Source of the DNA: Ceratorhiza oryzae-sativae
Taxonomy: Eukaryota; Basidiomycota; Agaricomycetes; Cantharellales; Ceratobasidiaceae
Reading direction: 5' to 3'
Length of the DNA: 64,000 nt
NCBI GenBank assembly: GCA_030998015.1
Contig: JARWMV010000075.1
Span: 1 to 64,000, forward strand
In this document: in pieces, positions 1 to 11,282 of the stretch
Position numbering within the stretch: the first letter of the stretch is position 1
Layout: each line of letters opens with the position of its first letter
Position numbers and translations under genes: made by a program
The notes under the pieces: generated by a model
Seen by the model: only the letters and a program-made list of their open reading frames with translations
What the model was told of the DNA's origin: nothing
Database searches by the model: none

Positions 1-1
1 T

Positions 2-1728
2 TGTCCCTCTCCTGGAGTCATCACCAAAGTGCTCATGTATGGCAAGAACTCGAGCAACACAGGGCATGATCGGCCTATAGCTCATGCTCTTCCCTGGCAA
101 GTAGGCCAGTTGTTCCTCATCCTCTATGGCTTGGCTCGTCCAATCGCAGGGCATTTAACTCAGCGGTTCCATGATCATGAACATAGAGATGTTGTGCCGG
201 AATTCCGGCGCGTTCTGTCTCCCCTGTAGCTCCGTCAGTTCTGCTCTGCTTGGGGCTCGCTGCGTATCGTTGGATAGCCTTACGTCGCCGCTATCGATTG
301 ATCCGCAGTGGGTCCCAAACGGAGCAGAACTGACGGAGCTACAAGGGAGACGGAACGCGCCGGAATTCCGGCACGACATCTCTACAAGAACATCAGGTTG
401 TCCAAGAGACATCAGCCTTTGCCATTGCTGGAGTGGAGATGAGCTTGTCCAGGCTCTCCATCCTAATCCAACAGTTCTTTGAGGATATGATGGGCATAGA
501 TGTTGGCATCCAAACCCTGCGCCATATCCTAACTGCAGTCCAGAAGAAACGAGTCCCAGGTGCCAGCACACTCTGGGACATGATGATGTCTGCCATGGAC
601 ACCTCTGGAGGCCACACCAGCAAGACTGTTTCAGCACACTATGCTGTAGATATTGCACAGCTTCACATCCTGGCTGACAACAACTTGCTCAAATATCTCT
701 TTTGCTCATTTGAGATGCTCTACCAGATCTTCCAAGCCCTCCTTACACCAACTGAGTTAAGGAGGCTTCCAGGGCTCCGCAAGGCAGTTGGCAATCAGCA
801 AGAGACTCATTCATGCACTGCCATCAACCAAGATTCACTTGTTGCTTCCATGGATGCCAAGCTTGAAAACATTCAGGAGCCATTTGCACGTTGTGTTGCA
901 GAGGTAATCATGGACAGGCTTGATGGACAAGAGGCAATAGGCCCAGTTGCAAAGCCACATCAAGGACCTTCACAGCACAATGCAGCCCCTGTGCTCCCCA
1001 AGCATCTTGCTCTGTTGCGACTTTACACTGGTAATCAAGCAGCAACATGGTCTTCCATTGGACAGGGAAAGTCTATAGCCTTGGTTCTCCAACGTTGTTC
1101 ATCCCTGCTCATCAATCTGCCTACCAGCACAGGCAAGTCTTTCCTTTTTGGATCCTTACCCTACATTGAGCCTGGGATCACCCTTGTCATGTTCCCACTA
1201 TGTGCCATCATGTCTGACCAGCTGCAGGCCTCAATGCAATGCCAGCTAGCACTGAATGCCTCAGGCCACTGGGCAGGGCGAACAGTTCAGTTCTCTAAAT
1301 GGAGCGAGGAAAATCAAGATGATGGAGTGGTAGCTGTCTCTGCTGAGTGCATGGCAAACAACCAAGCATTCCGACAGTGGCTTGATGCTCAAATTTCACA
1401 AGCAAGACTGAATCGTATTGTGCTTGATGAAGCCCACCTTACAGTCACATCCGAGAGCTACAGACCAGTCATGGGGAGGCTGAAGTACCTCACAGGGAAG
1501 GGTGTACCACTGGTTGCTCTTTCAGCCACCATCCTGCCACATCTCGAATCCAAAGTTGCAGAGCAAGTTGGGCTCCCAACATGGCAAACTGTACAGGAGG
1601 GTACCCAACAGAGCAACATAGTTTACCATATTGCTCAATATGCCAATGAAGCAACAGCAACAAACGCACTTGTCTGTCATGTACAGAGGCTTACTGCTGA
1701 CCTTGAGAAGGGAGAAGGCTTTCGGTTA
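2..1728 (+). pseudogene. RecQ-like (telomere-linked-type) DNA helicase, interrupted and truncated
   Basis: An ATP-dependent superfamily 2 helicase is visible in two pieces. The first (2-183) is cut by the window edge. After a MITE insertion, the second runs to 1728 in another frame. It carries a Walker A motif LPTSTGKS (1117-1140), a DEAH box in VLDEAHL (near 1426-1437) and motif III LSAT (near 1520). The roughly 200 residues before the helicase domain resemble, from memory, the N-terminal part of large fungal RecQ-like helicases found near telomeres and in mobile elements. The second RecA-like lobe (motifs IV-VI) is missing, because the frame ends at a TAG supplied by a different repeat starting at GGTTA (1724). 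Removing the MITE plus one target duplication would bring both pieces into one frame. The helicase call is firm; the telomere-linked subtype is inference. Confidence 0.75.
184..384. mobile_element. hAT-type MITE, copy 1 (201 bp)
   Basis: This short palindromic element starts TAGAGATGT and ends ACATCTCTA. The terminal inverted repeats are about 75-80 bp, and the core between them is non-coding. It is flanked by an imperfect 8-bp duplication (CATGAACA at 176-183, CAAGAACA at 385-392). An 8-bp duplication with TAGAG-type ends is characteristic of the hAT superfamily. It encodes no transposase. Unlike the DNA around it, it is rich in CpG, which suggests a recent insertion. It sits inside the helicase reading frame. 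Confidence 0.85.
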
Positions 1729-1850
1729 TAGAGAGGAAATCAGTTGAAAATCTGTGGAAATTTTCGAATATCTCAAGGGCCTATGATTGGATTGGGCTGC
1801 AATTTTGCCAGCACATAGACATCACACATACGCACCTAGCCACAAATTTT
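1724..1850. repeat. Terminal segment of an unclassified repeat, copy A
   Basis: From GGTTATAG onward, about 120 bp align by eye with 61804-61925: both begin GGTTATAG, continue with AGGAAAT and TGAAAAT blocks, and have a CGCACCTA block about 110 bp in. Here the segment ends the helicase frame; at 61.8 kb it ends a Penelope copy. In both cases the break is exactly at GGTTA. No coding capacity is visible. The other end of the element was not found. Confidence 0.5.
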
Positions 1851-2009
1851 CAGCCCAATTGGAGCTGTCTCATTGCCACATGGAATCAACTATGAACTGG
1901 AGTCTGCACCAAGTAGACAGATCAAATGTGTGTGCACAAGGGGCTCAATGAATTAATGAACACATCCTATGTAAGGAGGAACAACATGATGGCAAATGTT
2001 TACTGTGTG

Positions 2010-2700
2010 GACAGCCAATGTCTCTCCTGTGGTCTTGTGTCTGATCACATGATCTACTGTGCGGTGCACGGTAGATCACATGTAACCAGGGAGTCCTCAC
2101 CTTGGTGGACAAATTTTTTTCAAATTTTGCAACAGCACTTACACAACAAGTGTAAGAAGACATTGAACCTAGCACAATACAAGACCTTCAAGGCCCACAC
2201 ATGTTGAGTGTTAGTAACTTTTATTGTCGATGTCAAGTGGCTAGTCATGTGATCTACTGTGCAGCGCACAGTAGGTCATGTGTGTTGCAGGTGTTGTTAG
2301 GTCACCACCCAGTAAACAAAGTATAAGAAATACTACAAATCAGTTCTCTCTCAGTAAGTTGAATCATGTGCTGTATCCCATCTGCAACAACATGGCCAAA
2401 GTTGATTAGTTGGCATTCAATGTTGCCGTCACTGTAGGGTGTCATGTCACGTGATCTACCGTGCGGCGCACAGTAGGTCACGTGTGTCGCTGGTAAGGTC
2501 AACACCCAGTGGACAAATTTTCAGTATTGCTATAGATCAGTGCTTGCTTGTCAAATTACATTAACTGTTGGATCCTGCATAGAAAATCATGACAGAAGTC
2601 ATTAATGGGCTTTCAATGTGGCCATCACCGTCAAGCATCTGATCATGTGATCTACCATGTGGTGCATGGTAGATCACGTGTATTGCTGATGATGTCCAGC
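2010..2700. repeat. Four ~200-bp tandem units, each with a 37-nt palindrome
   Basis: Near-perfect palindromes lie at about 2046-2083, 2246-2282, 2448-2484 and 2644-2680, spaced 196-202 bp apart. Each reads CAyGTGATCTAC, a GC-rich loop, then GTAGrTCACrTG, so the stem ends in E-box-like CACGTG or CATGTG. Flanking blocks such as TTCAATGTkGCC recur, showing that the whole unit is duplicated rather than the hairpin alone. The arms differ between units, partly in a compensating way. No ORF of interest overlaps. Confidence 0.8.
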
Positions 2701-4383
2701 AAAATGCAACAATTCTTTGAATTATGTTCCATCATTGCTTAGGAATGATAATATGCAGCAACAAAAGTTTTGGCTGCATCCAATCCCTTGGCTGCCCACA
2801 TATATTGCATACCAAGTAGTGTCACTATGGGTATCAAATCGGCAGTGTGCTCATATGCTACATACAAGACAATACAGACAGTTCTTCTGGGGTGTACACT
2901 AAAACAGGATCAGGGGACAAGATTGAATGCCACATGGAATAGAACAACTCATAGAATCTGTACTTGAGGCATGTTGGCCTGAGGCCACAGCTAAGAGAAG
3001 ACACACAATGCTTCAAGGGGAGAAAGGTTATCTTCAGGAGACCTTGAAGCCACCAGCACCTGAAATGATTGAAGAGTGGTGAAAGTGCTTTTGATGCATA
3101 GAATAGTCAGTTCTTGCCTTTTATTAGTGACAAAGCACATGGTTATGGTGAGTTTTGTTATTCTTTCCCCCTTTCTGGCATTCAGGCAACTTACCAATTG
3201 CCTGCCACAAGTCAACAACATGAAACCCACACACATGTAAAATACCATTTGGAAGCTCAAATATGTTAGTGCATTACACTATTCCTTGCATTCCAATCAA
3301 AGTCAGCTATATGTACAGTTTCCCTACTGCCACAATAAATGTGGCAGGGTATGGGAAAATCTGGGTTACCCCTGTATACCAGCATCCTGCTATATCTGCA
3401 GCTGAGTGATTTGGGGAACAGCACTGGATTCCTACCTCTGCTGCAAGAATCTGGCAAATTGTTCCTCCACATCTTCAAGAGCCTCAAATTCTCAAAATTA
3501 TGATGATGACAATGGCAATGTTTAATTTTTTCTACAGCACTAACAGTCTCCAAAGAGCCATAGTGCGGTCACGGCCTGTCCATAAGACAAATGGCTGGCT
3601 ATCACCCTGCACTGGGGATATAGGAACAGCTAGAACTGGTCAAGGCATGAAGCAAGCCCAAGCAAGAGCCTGGAGGCAGCTCACCTAGGTGTAGAGTGCC
3701 ATTACTGCATGTACAGAAAACACAGTGTCAGAAACTCATCAAAATCCACTGGGGGTAACACAGTTTAATTGGGTGTAAAGGGGGGCAATGGAAACGGGGT
3801 TGTATTGTTGGGGACATTGTGCCAAACTGCACTAGCATAATGGGATCATTATGGATCAACACCTTTCATTACATGCTATTACACCAACACAACACCTGCT
3901 GTTTCATTTCAGCTCACGTTTATCATGAGAATACATGAGAAACAGAGGGAAACAAACACACTGCAGACTGAGAAATTCCCTTGCTTGGTGATGGTTTTTG
4001 CATCCTAAGACAGGCAATATGTGTTTTGAACCTATTTGATGTACAAGGAAACTGGCCAGGGGGAGGAGAACACTACAATCTGTAACAAATATGTAAGAAT
4101 ACCAGCATGTATCAAGGAGTATACGCTCTCTGGTTTGAGTTGTTCACCACAGCAGCATGTCTTACCTTCATCAATTTCAATGCTGTCTTGCAATTGTTGT
4201 TCTCATGTGTGAAAGTATGGCCCATGATTTCTGAATCAAGTTGTGAAATCATGGGCCTTGGGGTTGCAAGAAGACATGGCTATATTCAGTCGACAGGAAA
4301 ATTCAGTTTGTGAGTGTGAAATAGCTGTTCGGCTCGCATGGAACTTGATTTCAAACCTCTAGTCTCTCAGATGCTTTGAGGTC
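2701..4383. other. No gene recognised
   Basis: This stretch holds only short, unrelated open frames on both strands. No conserved domain, convincing intron pair, tRNA-like fold or long repeat was seen. It is low in CpG like the rest of the left part and is probably decayed repeat DNA. Confidence 0.5.
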
Positions 4384-5472
4384 ATGATTCATGCTTGTAG
4401 GTGTTTCCTACCAGATCCAACTCTTCTGTGGGATGATGCTTGCTTACCTGGTTTATTTGCAAGGTCATGCCTCTCATATCTTCATGTCCGGGGCAGTATT
4501 ATATCAATAACCTTGTACAGGGATGTTCGCCTGCACATTGGACAGGATCCTGTAAGCATATCCAAGTCCAAAGTAAACTGTAACTTGCAATCACTGAGTC
4601 ACCCTTTGGATGCAGACATAAATCATATGTTTTACCCAGATTCCCCTCTCCCAGATCAGATATTACAGAAGCTGTGATATGCGACAGAATGCCCTACACA
4701 GATCTCCCAAGTTACCTAAATGCCAAAATTGTGGATAAAAAGCTGATTAGCTTGGAGGCCACTGACAGGCGCAAGCTTAAGGGCAACAAAACCTGCAAGC
4801 CCCTATTCTACACCTTGTGTCGAGTCAACCATGCTCTCCTGGCCTACTTACTCACAGATAATTCATTACTTGCAGCTATGAACTCTTTGCATGGGTGTTG
4901 TAGCAGCCATGGTGGCAGGTATTGTTCAGGGGTGAATAACTGCAGTGCATCTGAGAAGCTTGGCTCAGTCAACCTAGTCATTCAATTTGGCTCCAGTGGG
5001 GTGGTTCACTGGGATTCAATGGACACAGTATTTGAGTGAGCAGTTTGAGGCCAACCACTGGCCAGCCATCCATACAACAGTATAACTCAGTGCATTACAT
5101 GTATCCATACCTTTAATATAGCTCACATACCCACTTTTGGCTTTGTTTTTGCCTATAGCCAGACAAGGGGGCATGATGGTCGCATATACGATTGGTGATC
5201 ACACTCTTCTTGTACTTATAACATACACATGCAACCTTGGAATAGCTGAGGTGAGTGCAATCTGTGATATTACAAGAGCTGTATGTATATCATATATCAA
5301 TCTGTGTTATTCATGCAGATATTGCTACAGTGGGGTCATGACATGCATGACCTGGCATATTGTCACTTTCAGTGCTTGGCGAACTTGGACCGAATCCACC
5401 TGTTCTGACTGGCCTATCAAGGTCAAGGAATACTCGATTGCAGTAACCTATCACTTACCAGAATTCATCTAA
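4384..5472 (+). pseudogene. Possible decayed 2OG-Fe(II) dioxygenase-like coding remnant
   Basis: Consecutive open stretches (4384-4677, 4674-5039 and 5137-5472) have a coding-like residue mix. Near 5000 there is a segment, SVNLVIQFGSS followed by VVHWDSMD, that resembles the beta-strand plus HxD iron-binding motif of fungal TET/JBP-like or prolyl-hydroxylase-like dioxygenases. A GTGAGT donor (5251) and a TGCAG acceptor (about 5320) could mark an intron. No GGEL-like or distal H...R motif could be placed with confidence, so the identification is weak. It could equally be chance similarity in old repeat DNA. Confidence 0.2.
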
Positions 5473-5699
5473 TATATGTCCTGGTTTTGAATCGACACAC
5501 TGGTATACTCATGATTAGGATGGAATAATAAATTTGTGAACGTGCTACAAGTGGTTATCTGAAATGCTGCCCCCCCCCCTTCTGCTGTGGAGAACAAGCT
5601 ATTTTTGCTTTCTCTGAGCCTGCTTCTCACTCGCACTTGCACTGTCCTGCGTGTCAGCTTTGGGCTCTTGCCTTTTCACCTGCAAACCATGTTTGTTTA

Positions 5700-6620
5700 G
5701 TGGCGGCCAATGATCACATTGTTAATTTATGTACTTTCGTTGGCCTCCCACCTGTCATCACTGATGATGAGGACGCGGCTGCAGCTAGTAGCTCTGCCAG
5801 GGATGGACCTGGATCGGGCACTAAAGAAAGATATATTAGTAAGTTCATCTTCAGACATGGAAGCATCATGCTCCTTGCCTGCTACCAGTGTGCCTTGGGA
5901 AGCACCATGAGTGCAATTAGGCTCATCAGCCCATTTGTCGTCAGTGTCCACAGCCAGCATTGCAGAGGACGCCAGGTCCCAGCCAGTGCAAACGGCCTTT
6001 TATATTTCGTCTCAAGGTCTCAGGGTCCGATCACAACACGTGTTGCAATCTTCTCATGATGACAATCAGGCAGCAAAAGTGAATCTATTCATCCCATGTA
6101 TTACATCTGAGTTCAATTCCAGCCGCTGTGGCAATAAGGTTCAGTGATCGGATGTGCAGTTTGGACCCAAACAAAGAGGGCAAAAGGGAGAATGCACCTA
6201 GATCATTCACAGTCGTATCCTTGTCTCCTGGTGCACAAGCCATCTGTGATTGAGCCATGTCAGCACAACTTTGACCAATGAAGTCTACACCTACATCTGC
6301 GCTATTTTGGCTCTGAAAGAGCACTCGCGCATGAGCAGGCACAGGATGATGCGTGTGGACTGAGATGGGATTCATCTGTGAAGCAGTGTGGCTGAATTAG
6401 ACCTACGCAACTCACCTAAATCAAGGTTTGGGGCTGGTTGAGACATACAAGTGGCACATGTACAAAGTGAAGGGACCACAGGAGTTCCGGTTGTGGTTGA
6501 GGTCAATGCTGAGGTTGGGGGCATATTGGACATGGCAAAAGTGATGCAGCTGCAGCTGTTCTTATATGCCCTTGCTGACAAAAGGTGCCTTTGAAAAAAC
6601 ATTCCCTCACTAGCTCACGT
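5700..6620 (+). pseudogene. Decayed coding exons of unknown product, with in-frame TGA codons
   Basis: A Ser/Ala-rich frame runs from about 5710 to 6147 and is broken once by TGA at 5908-5910. A second frame from about 6137 is broken by TGA at 6251-6253 and 6272-6274 but stays open otherwise. A third open segment lies near 6434-6600. These look like consecutive exons of one protein in which CGA arginine codons became TGA. They may be upstream exons of the gene that starts at 6996, or a separate dead gene. No domain is recognised. Confidence 0.35.
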
Positions 6621-6995
6621 GCTGCAAGTTTGACTGTTAGAAACCACGTGTCAAGCAAGTATCTGACATTCTGGTGCCACATATGGTCAACCCTTGTGTT
6701 GCAAAGCATAGACAGCCGACATTGAGACCCAGGTATGGGCATACAGGCACATCACCTGATTGCAAACTGGTTCTCCCTGAATCCAATCTTAGCAACTGTG
6801 GCAAACTGATGCTGGGGTCCATAGGTGATTTGCCTGTGCATATACAGATCCAAACAGAAACACACATCAAAACATGGGTGTCAAACAAAGGAGCGTGAGA
6901 ATATAACAGGGCTTCAGAAAGGGCAATGGCTTGCCTTTTCTCAAATCTGTGTGATCTCACCCCTCCCCCGCAACAAAATCAAATTGTTCATATAC

Positions 6996-8078
6996 ATGCC
7001 TCCACAAAGGTCACGTAAGCCCTCTCGACCAGCAGCAGCGCAAGGACCGCCCACTGTGTGGTCCAACAAGCAAGAGAGCTTTGAGGAGTTGTGGCGAGGC
7101 CAGTTTCAGCATGAGTCAAGAAGGAGCCCTGCGGATGAACTAGCTGATCCTCCTGGTATGTTGGAATTTTTGTACATGCCTTTTTGAATGTGATTCTCAG
7201 AGAGTCAACAGAGGTGTTGCGTACAGCAAACAATTTTTGTTTTGTGAATTGTGGTACTTTTATCATGGTGGAATTGGGATCTCTCGATGGTAATCAATGG
7301 GCTGCCTTCGACATGATTGCCCACATATCACCCTTGGAGACTGGGAATGATCTCTCAGCAATTGCATTATTGGGGTGGTCCCCCCTTCCCAACCATATAG
7401 GGACTGGCGCTTGGCAGATGGAAACCAAGTACACTTGCATCCATGTGCGATGGCCCCTGGCACTCGATTACACAGAGATGGAGTACAATGGATGGACTGT
7501 AGCGTGAGTTTTGAGCTCAATCTCAGTGAACATGTTGGACTTGGACTAACTCTCATGAAGTATCTGGTGTGCATGCATCTGCGACCCAGACACGCGTACA
7601 TGTTACCTCCTCCAACTCCCTGACCCCAGGTATTCAGCTGTGTGGAACCGGACTATTGATCGCTGGGTGGGAACCAGTCCTGGCGGGGTGAGAGAGTTAT
7701 TACATCCATTTGTCTGGATTCCACTTGAGGGGGCATGCCCACCGTGGTTCCCATGCTGGGTCATGCACCAGCTCTGCAGATATCATAGTGTGCAGGAGGG
7801 GCAGGAAGAAGATGAGATTAGTGGTATGAGCGGTGGCCTTGGTGGTGCCTGGCAATGGATGACGGCTGCTAGAGCTAGTTTGCTAGATGATGCTGCTGAG
7901 GTACGAGCAATCATAGTAGGCCGTAGTTCCCTCTGACTCTCTTGATTTGCAGCATGAAAGCTTGAGCACAGACATAGACAAGAGAGAGGTGGGAGATGAA
8001 GGAAGTCAAGCTGGAACGCCATCAAGAAGCAGTCAATCAAGTCCATTGTTTCCAAGCTCCGATATCTCTGATGAGTGA
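6996..8078 (+). CDS. Hypothetical four-exon protein, 277 aa
   Basis: I do not recognise this protein. The model starts at ATG 6996 (MPPQRSRKPSRP, a basic Pro-rich N-terminus). Exons are 6996-7155, 7227-7503, 7630-7900 and 7953-8078. Introns have GTATGT, GTGAGT and GTACGA donors and CAG acceptors, and all phases match, giving 834 bp ending in TGA. The centre is rich in Trp and Pro (WNRTIDRWVG, a PPWFPCW segment). The C-terminus is acidic, then Ser-rich, with SPLFPSSDISDE at the end. No signal peptide or clear membrane helix is seen. The intact frame among TGA-riddled remnants suggests recent constraint or a young copy. The start could lie further upstream, in the exons at 5.7-6.6 kb. Confidence 0.55.
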
Positions 8079-8907
8079 AAGATCAGGGCTCATAACTGAT
8101 TGGTTGATTGACCTGTCATTTCAACCCTGGTTTTTGGTGTGTCTATTTAAGAAACAGGATTCCAGAGATTTTTACAATTGTCTATTTTGCTCGAAGTTGT
8201 AGAAAAGAAAAATGCAATAATAATAAAAAAGAAATCAAAATTGAAATCAAAATAGAGAAGGCAGATAACTTTGCTCTGAGAGGTAATCTGGAACTAGATG
8301 AACAGCTATGGAATGTGGGTACCAAGAATGTGCAACAAGGGAAATTTTTCAACGCCCTTGCATGTGTCATGTGTAGCAGGGATTCACTCATCATAGTGAG
8401 AACCTGACCCATGAGAAACTGCTCCCTTTCGTGATCTGGCCACATTTGCTGGAACTTTGGGCATCCCTCTTATAACTCAACTTATTCCCACCACATTTCT
8501 CTTCAATTCAGGCATGGAAATTCACATTAATTGAATGAAATTTACATGAACTTTGACAAGATATTAACAAGGAATGCACAATTGCTGTGCACTGAATTGC
8601 AGCTGTGTCGCAGACTTGGTGACGTGATAGTGGTACCCCCGGCATGTTCATCAAGAATAACTCACAGCGCAGCACCACTATTAGTTTCCCGGGCAACAAT
8701 GTACATATTCCTCAGAGGCCGTTTACAAGGGGCCTAGCAGTAGAAGCTTGGCTCCAAATGATTTGGGTTCTTACACATGCGTTCTATGATACTGTTTGGC
8801 TCTAGAAGGCCATACACTCATTTGGCGGGAGACTCACTTCATTGCGTTGTGTGCTGTGCACAGCCAGCACAATGACAGCGCCTGCAAGGGTTAGCTACTA
8901 TCACTAT
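8079..8907. other. No gene recognised
   Basis: This is AT-rich DNA after the unknown gene, including an A-rich run near 8210-8260. Only short open frames without recognisable domains are present. Confidence 0.5.
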
Positions 8908-8915
8908 GAACAACA

Positions 8916-9115
8916 TAGAGATGTTGTGCCGGAATTCCGGTGCGTTCCGTCTCCCCTGTAGCTCCGTCAGTTCTGCTCTGCTTGGGGCTCGCTGCGTATC
9001 GTTGGATAGCCTTACGTCGCCGCTATCGATTGATCCGCAGTGGGTCCCAAACGGAGCAGAACTGACGGAGCTACAAGGGAGACGGAACGTGCCGAATTCC
9101 GGCACGACATCTCTA
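8916..9115. mobile_element. hAT-type MITE, copy 2 (200 bp)
   Basis: It is nearly identical to the copy at 184-384, with the same TAGAGATGT ends and about 75-bp inverted repeats. A perfect 8-bp target duplication, GAACAACA, flanks it at 8908-8915 and 9116-9123. The right terminal repeat has a one-base deletion in the GCCGGAATTCC block. No transposase gene for this family is visible in the window. Confidence 0.9.
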
Positions 9116-9123
9116 GAACAACA

Positions 9124-9404
9124 GCAATGGCTATGGGCAAAGTGATAGGGGGCTTCGGTTTGCTGCTGGTATGTCAGCATGTGTTCGTGTGTGCATTAGG
9201 CGGATGTGGACGAGCCATAAGTGCATCCATCAGTTTTGCTTGTTAGTGTCCCTAGATCGCAAACACCATTCAAGATCAGCGGCGTTGGCCAAGGTGGCTG
9301 GCCAAGCCTGTCACTACCTGCTCAAGTTGTTATGCAGGTTGAGCCTCATGTGCATCTGTTGGATAGGTGTATGTGCTTCTGGACGCCTTGTTAGTGTCTG
9401 AAGC
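9124..9404. other. No gene recognised between MITE and minisatellite
   Basis: Short open frames only. Weak similarity to the following minisatellite (GCATGACAAGCGGCA-like blocks) appears near its right edge. Confidence 0.4.
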
Positions 9405-10600
9405 ACACCGGGCATGACAAGCGGCACACCCGAATGCTTCCTGTTCATCCATCACAACGCCAGCAAAGTGTGATGACTAAGTGCTTGGCAGCTGGAGTTG
9501 GTGGTACATCTGTCACTCGGTTCTCCATATGCTGGTCATTCACATGTCAGTTGGGTGTATTTGAGCGTTTGAGGGCTCATTCTGCTCAGCAGGCACACAC
9601 GGGATGATGGTCAATGCCCGCTAAGGCAGCTTGCCCATCCCTCACGCTGCCTGCACAAGCTGTGCACAAGGTATGAGTTGGCTGAAGTCCACTGTCTGCG
9701 CGTCAGTTGCGGTTGCTATTGCCTGCCGACCCTTGGCATTCTACCCATTTTGGATGCCTGGTGTGATGAGTGGCGTCTGTGAAGGCTACCCACCCACCCC
9801 CCGCAACGCCCATGAAGGCTGTGTGCAGGGTGCCAGGTCACATGAGTCAGCTGTCCGCAAGTCCATTTCGCTCCTTTGCACCTGTCAACGTTCAACCTGT
9901 TTCGCAAGCCTGGCACGATGAGTGGCGCCTGCGAAGGCTGCCTGCTCATCCCCTGCAACGCCTGCGAAGGCCGTGTACAGGGTGCCAAGTTGCTCCAGTC
10001 AGCTGTCCACAAGTTGTGGTGCTCGTTCGTGCCTGTCAACTGTTGACGTTTGACCTGTGTTGCAAGCCTGGCACAATGAGTGGCACCTGTGAAGGCTGCC
10101 TACCCACCCCCCACAACACCTGCAAAGGCTGTGTGTGGGGTGCCATGTTGCTCGAGTCGGCCGTCTGTGAGTCTGTTGCACTCATTGGTGCTCTTCGACG
10201 TTTGACCTGTTTTGCAAGCCCAGAGTGATGAGCGGCGCCTGCAAAGGCTGCCTACCCACCCCCCGCAACACCTGCAAAGGCTGTGTGCAGGGTCCCAAGC
10301 TGCTTTGGTCACCGTCAACACATCAATCAGGCCTGTTTGTCAGAGCCTGTGGTCTATGACAGTTAGATGTGTCTTCCAAGCCAGGTGTGATGGGCGGCAC
10401 CCGCGAAAGCTGCCTACTCATCCCTCACCACGCCTGCGAAGGCTGTGTACAAGGTGCCTGGCATCAACTGCCACCTATCGCTGGTCCACTCAAAGTGCCA
10501 ACATGACGAGTGGCGCCCGCAAAGGCTGCCTACTCATCCCTCACAACGCCCATGAAGGCTGTACACAAGGTGTTGGATCGCTTCAGCAAGACGCGACCTG
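9405..10600. repeat. GC-rich minisatellite, ~150-bp unit, 6-8 copies
   Basis: The core block ATGAGTGGCGCCTGCGAAGG recurs with small changes at about 9766, 9919, 10076, 10227, 10389 and 10505, so the period is about 151-162 bp with a shorter last unit. Weaker copies begin near 9412 and 9604. Each unit has two near-duplicate sub-blocks (a TGCGAAGGCTG motif appears twice). Open frames in several phases here are by-products of the repeat, not genes. Confidence 0.85.
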
Positions 10601-11282
10601 GGGGTGGTCAAGTTGAGGATCAACATGCATCACATGATCAAGTTGTGATCAACATATAAAGGGACAAACAAACACAGACCCTGACATGTGACGGAAACCT
10701 AATTTAAGCACCGAGTTCTTGAAGTAAAATGCCCATTACCCTCGGACATCCGTGGTGCCAATAAACAAAGCAAGACGGAGAGTCTAGTTGTCTAAGTGAC
10801 AAAGAATCTGGTTCCAGCCATTGCTTTCGTGCATGTTTTGGCAACTCTCAATGTAGAATACAATCCCCCTGTGCAGAAAATGTATTTCGATTTGAATGAA
10901 ACCCAGGGGGAGGGGGGTTCAGGCCGATTGGTCTGGGCGTTGTTGTAACCCAATGCTTCCTACAGTTAGTTGGAGGCCAGCTTGGGCTCACTCTGTTATT
11001 TCACAGAGCAGTCCTAACACCTTCATGATAGATCATGAACCTGAACTTGATAGCCCCTGACATGCAAAGCTTGATTCCATAGTCCTGGGTGCTCTGTTGG
11101 TCCTTGCTGTATGCGCCTGGGGCTAAGGTTCTAATGTTCAGCCAAATTCACTGCTCTGACCCTAGATTCTAGACCTGGATCCCTGGATCTGCCACCCAGC
11201 CATGGACCAACAATGCTACTTAAGGGTGAATGGACAGGCCTGCTTCAACCTGACTGCTGCCTCTCACTAAAACCTTGAAACC
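10601..11282. other. No gene recognised; possible promoter region of the Cys-rich ORF
   Basis: No ORF with recognisable domains. An ACATATAAAGGG box near 10653 is TATA-like but too far from 11283 to assign. A similar spacing of leader sequence precedes the related ORF at 62562. Confidence 0.3.

Noticed and set aside
9631..10616. Frames of 96-152 codons in the 150-bp minisatellite
   Set aside because: They are products of the repeat and change phase between units.
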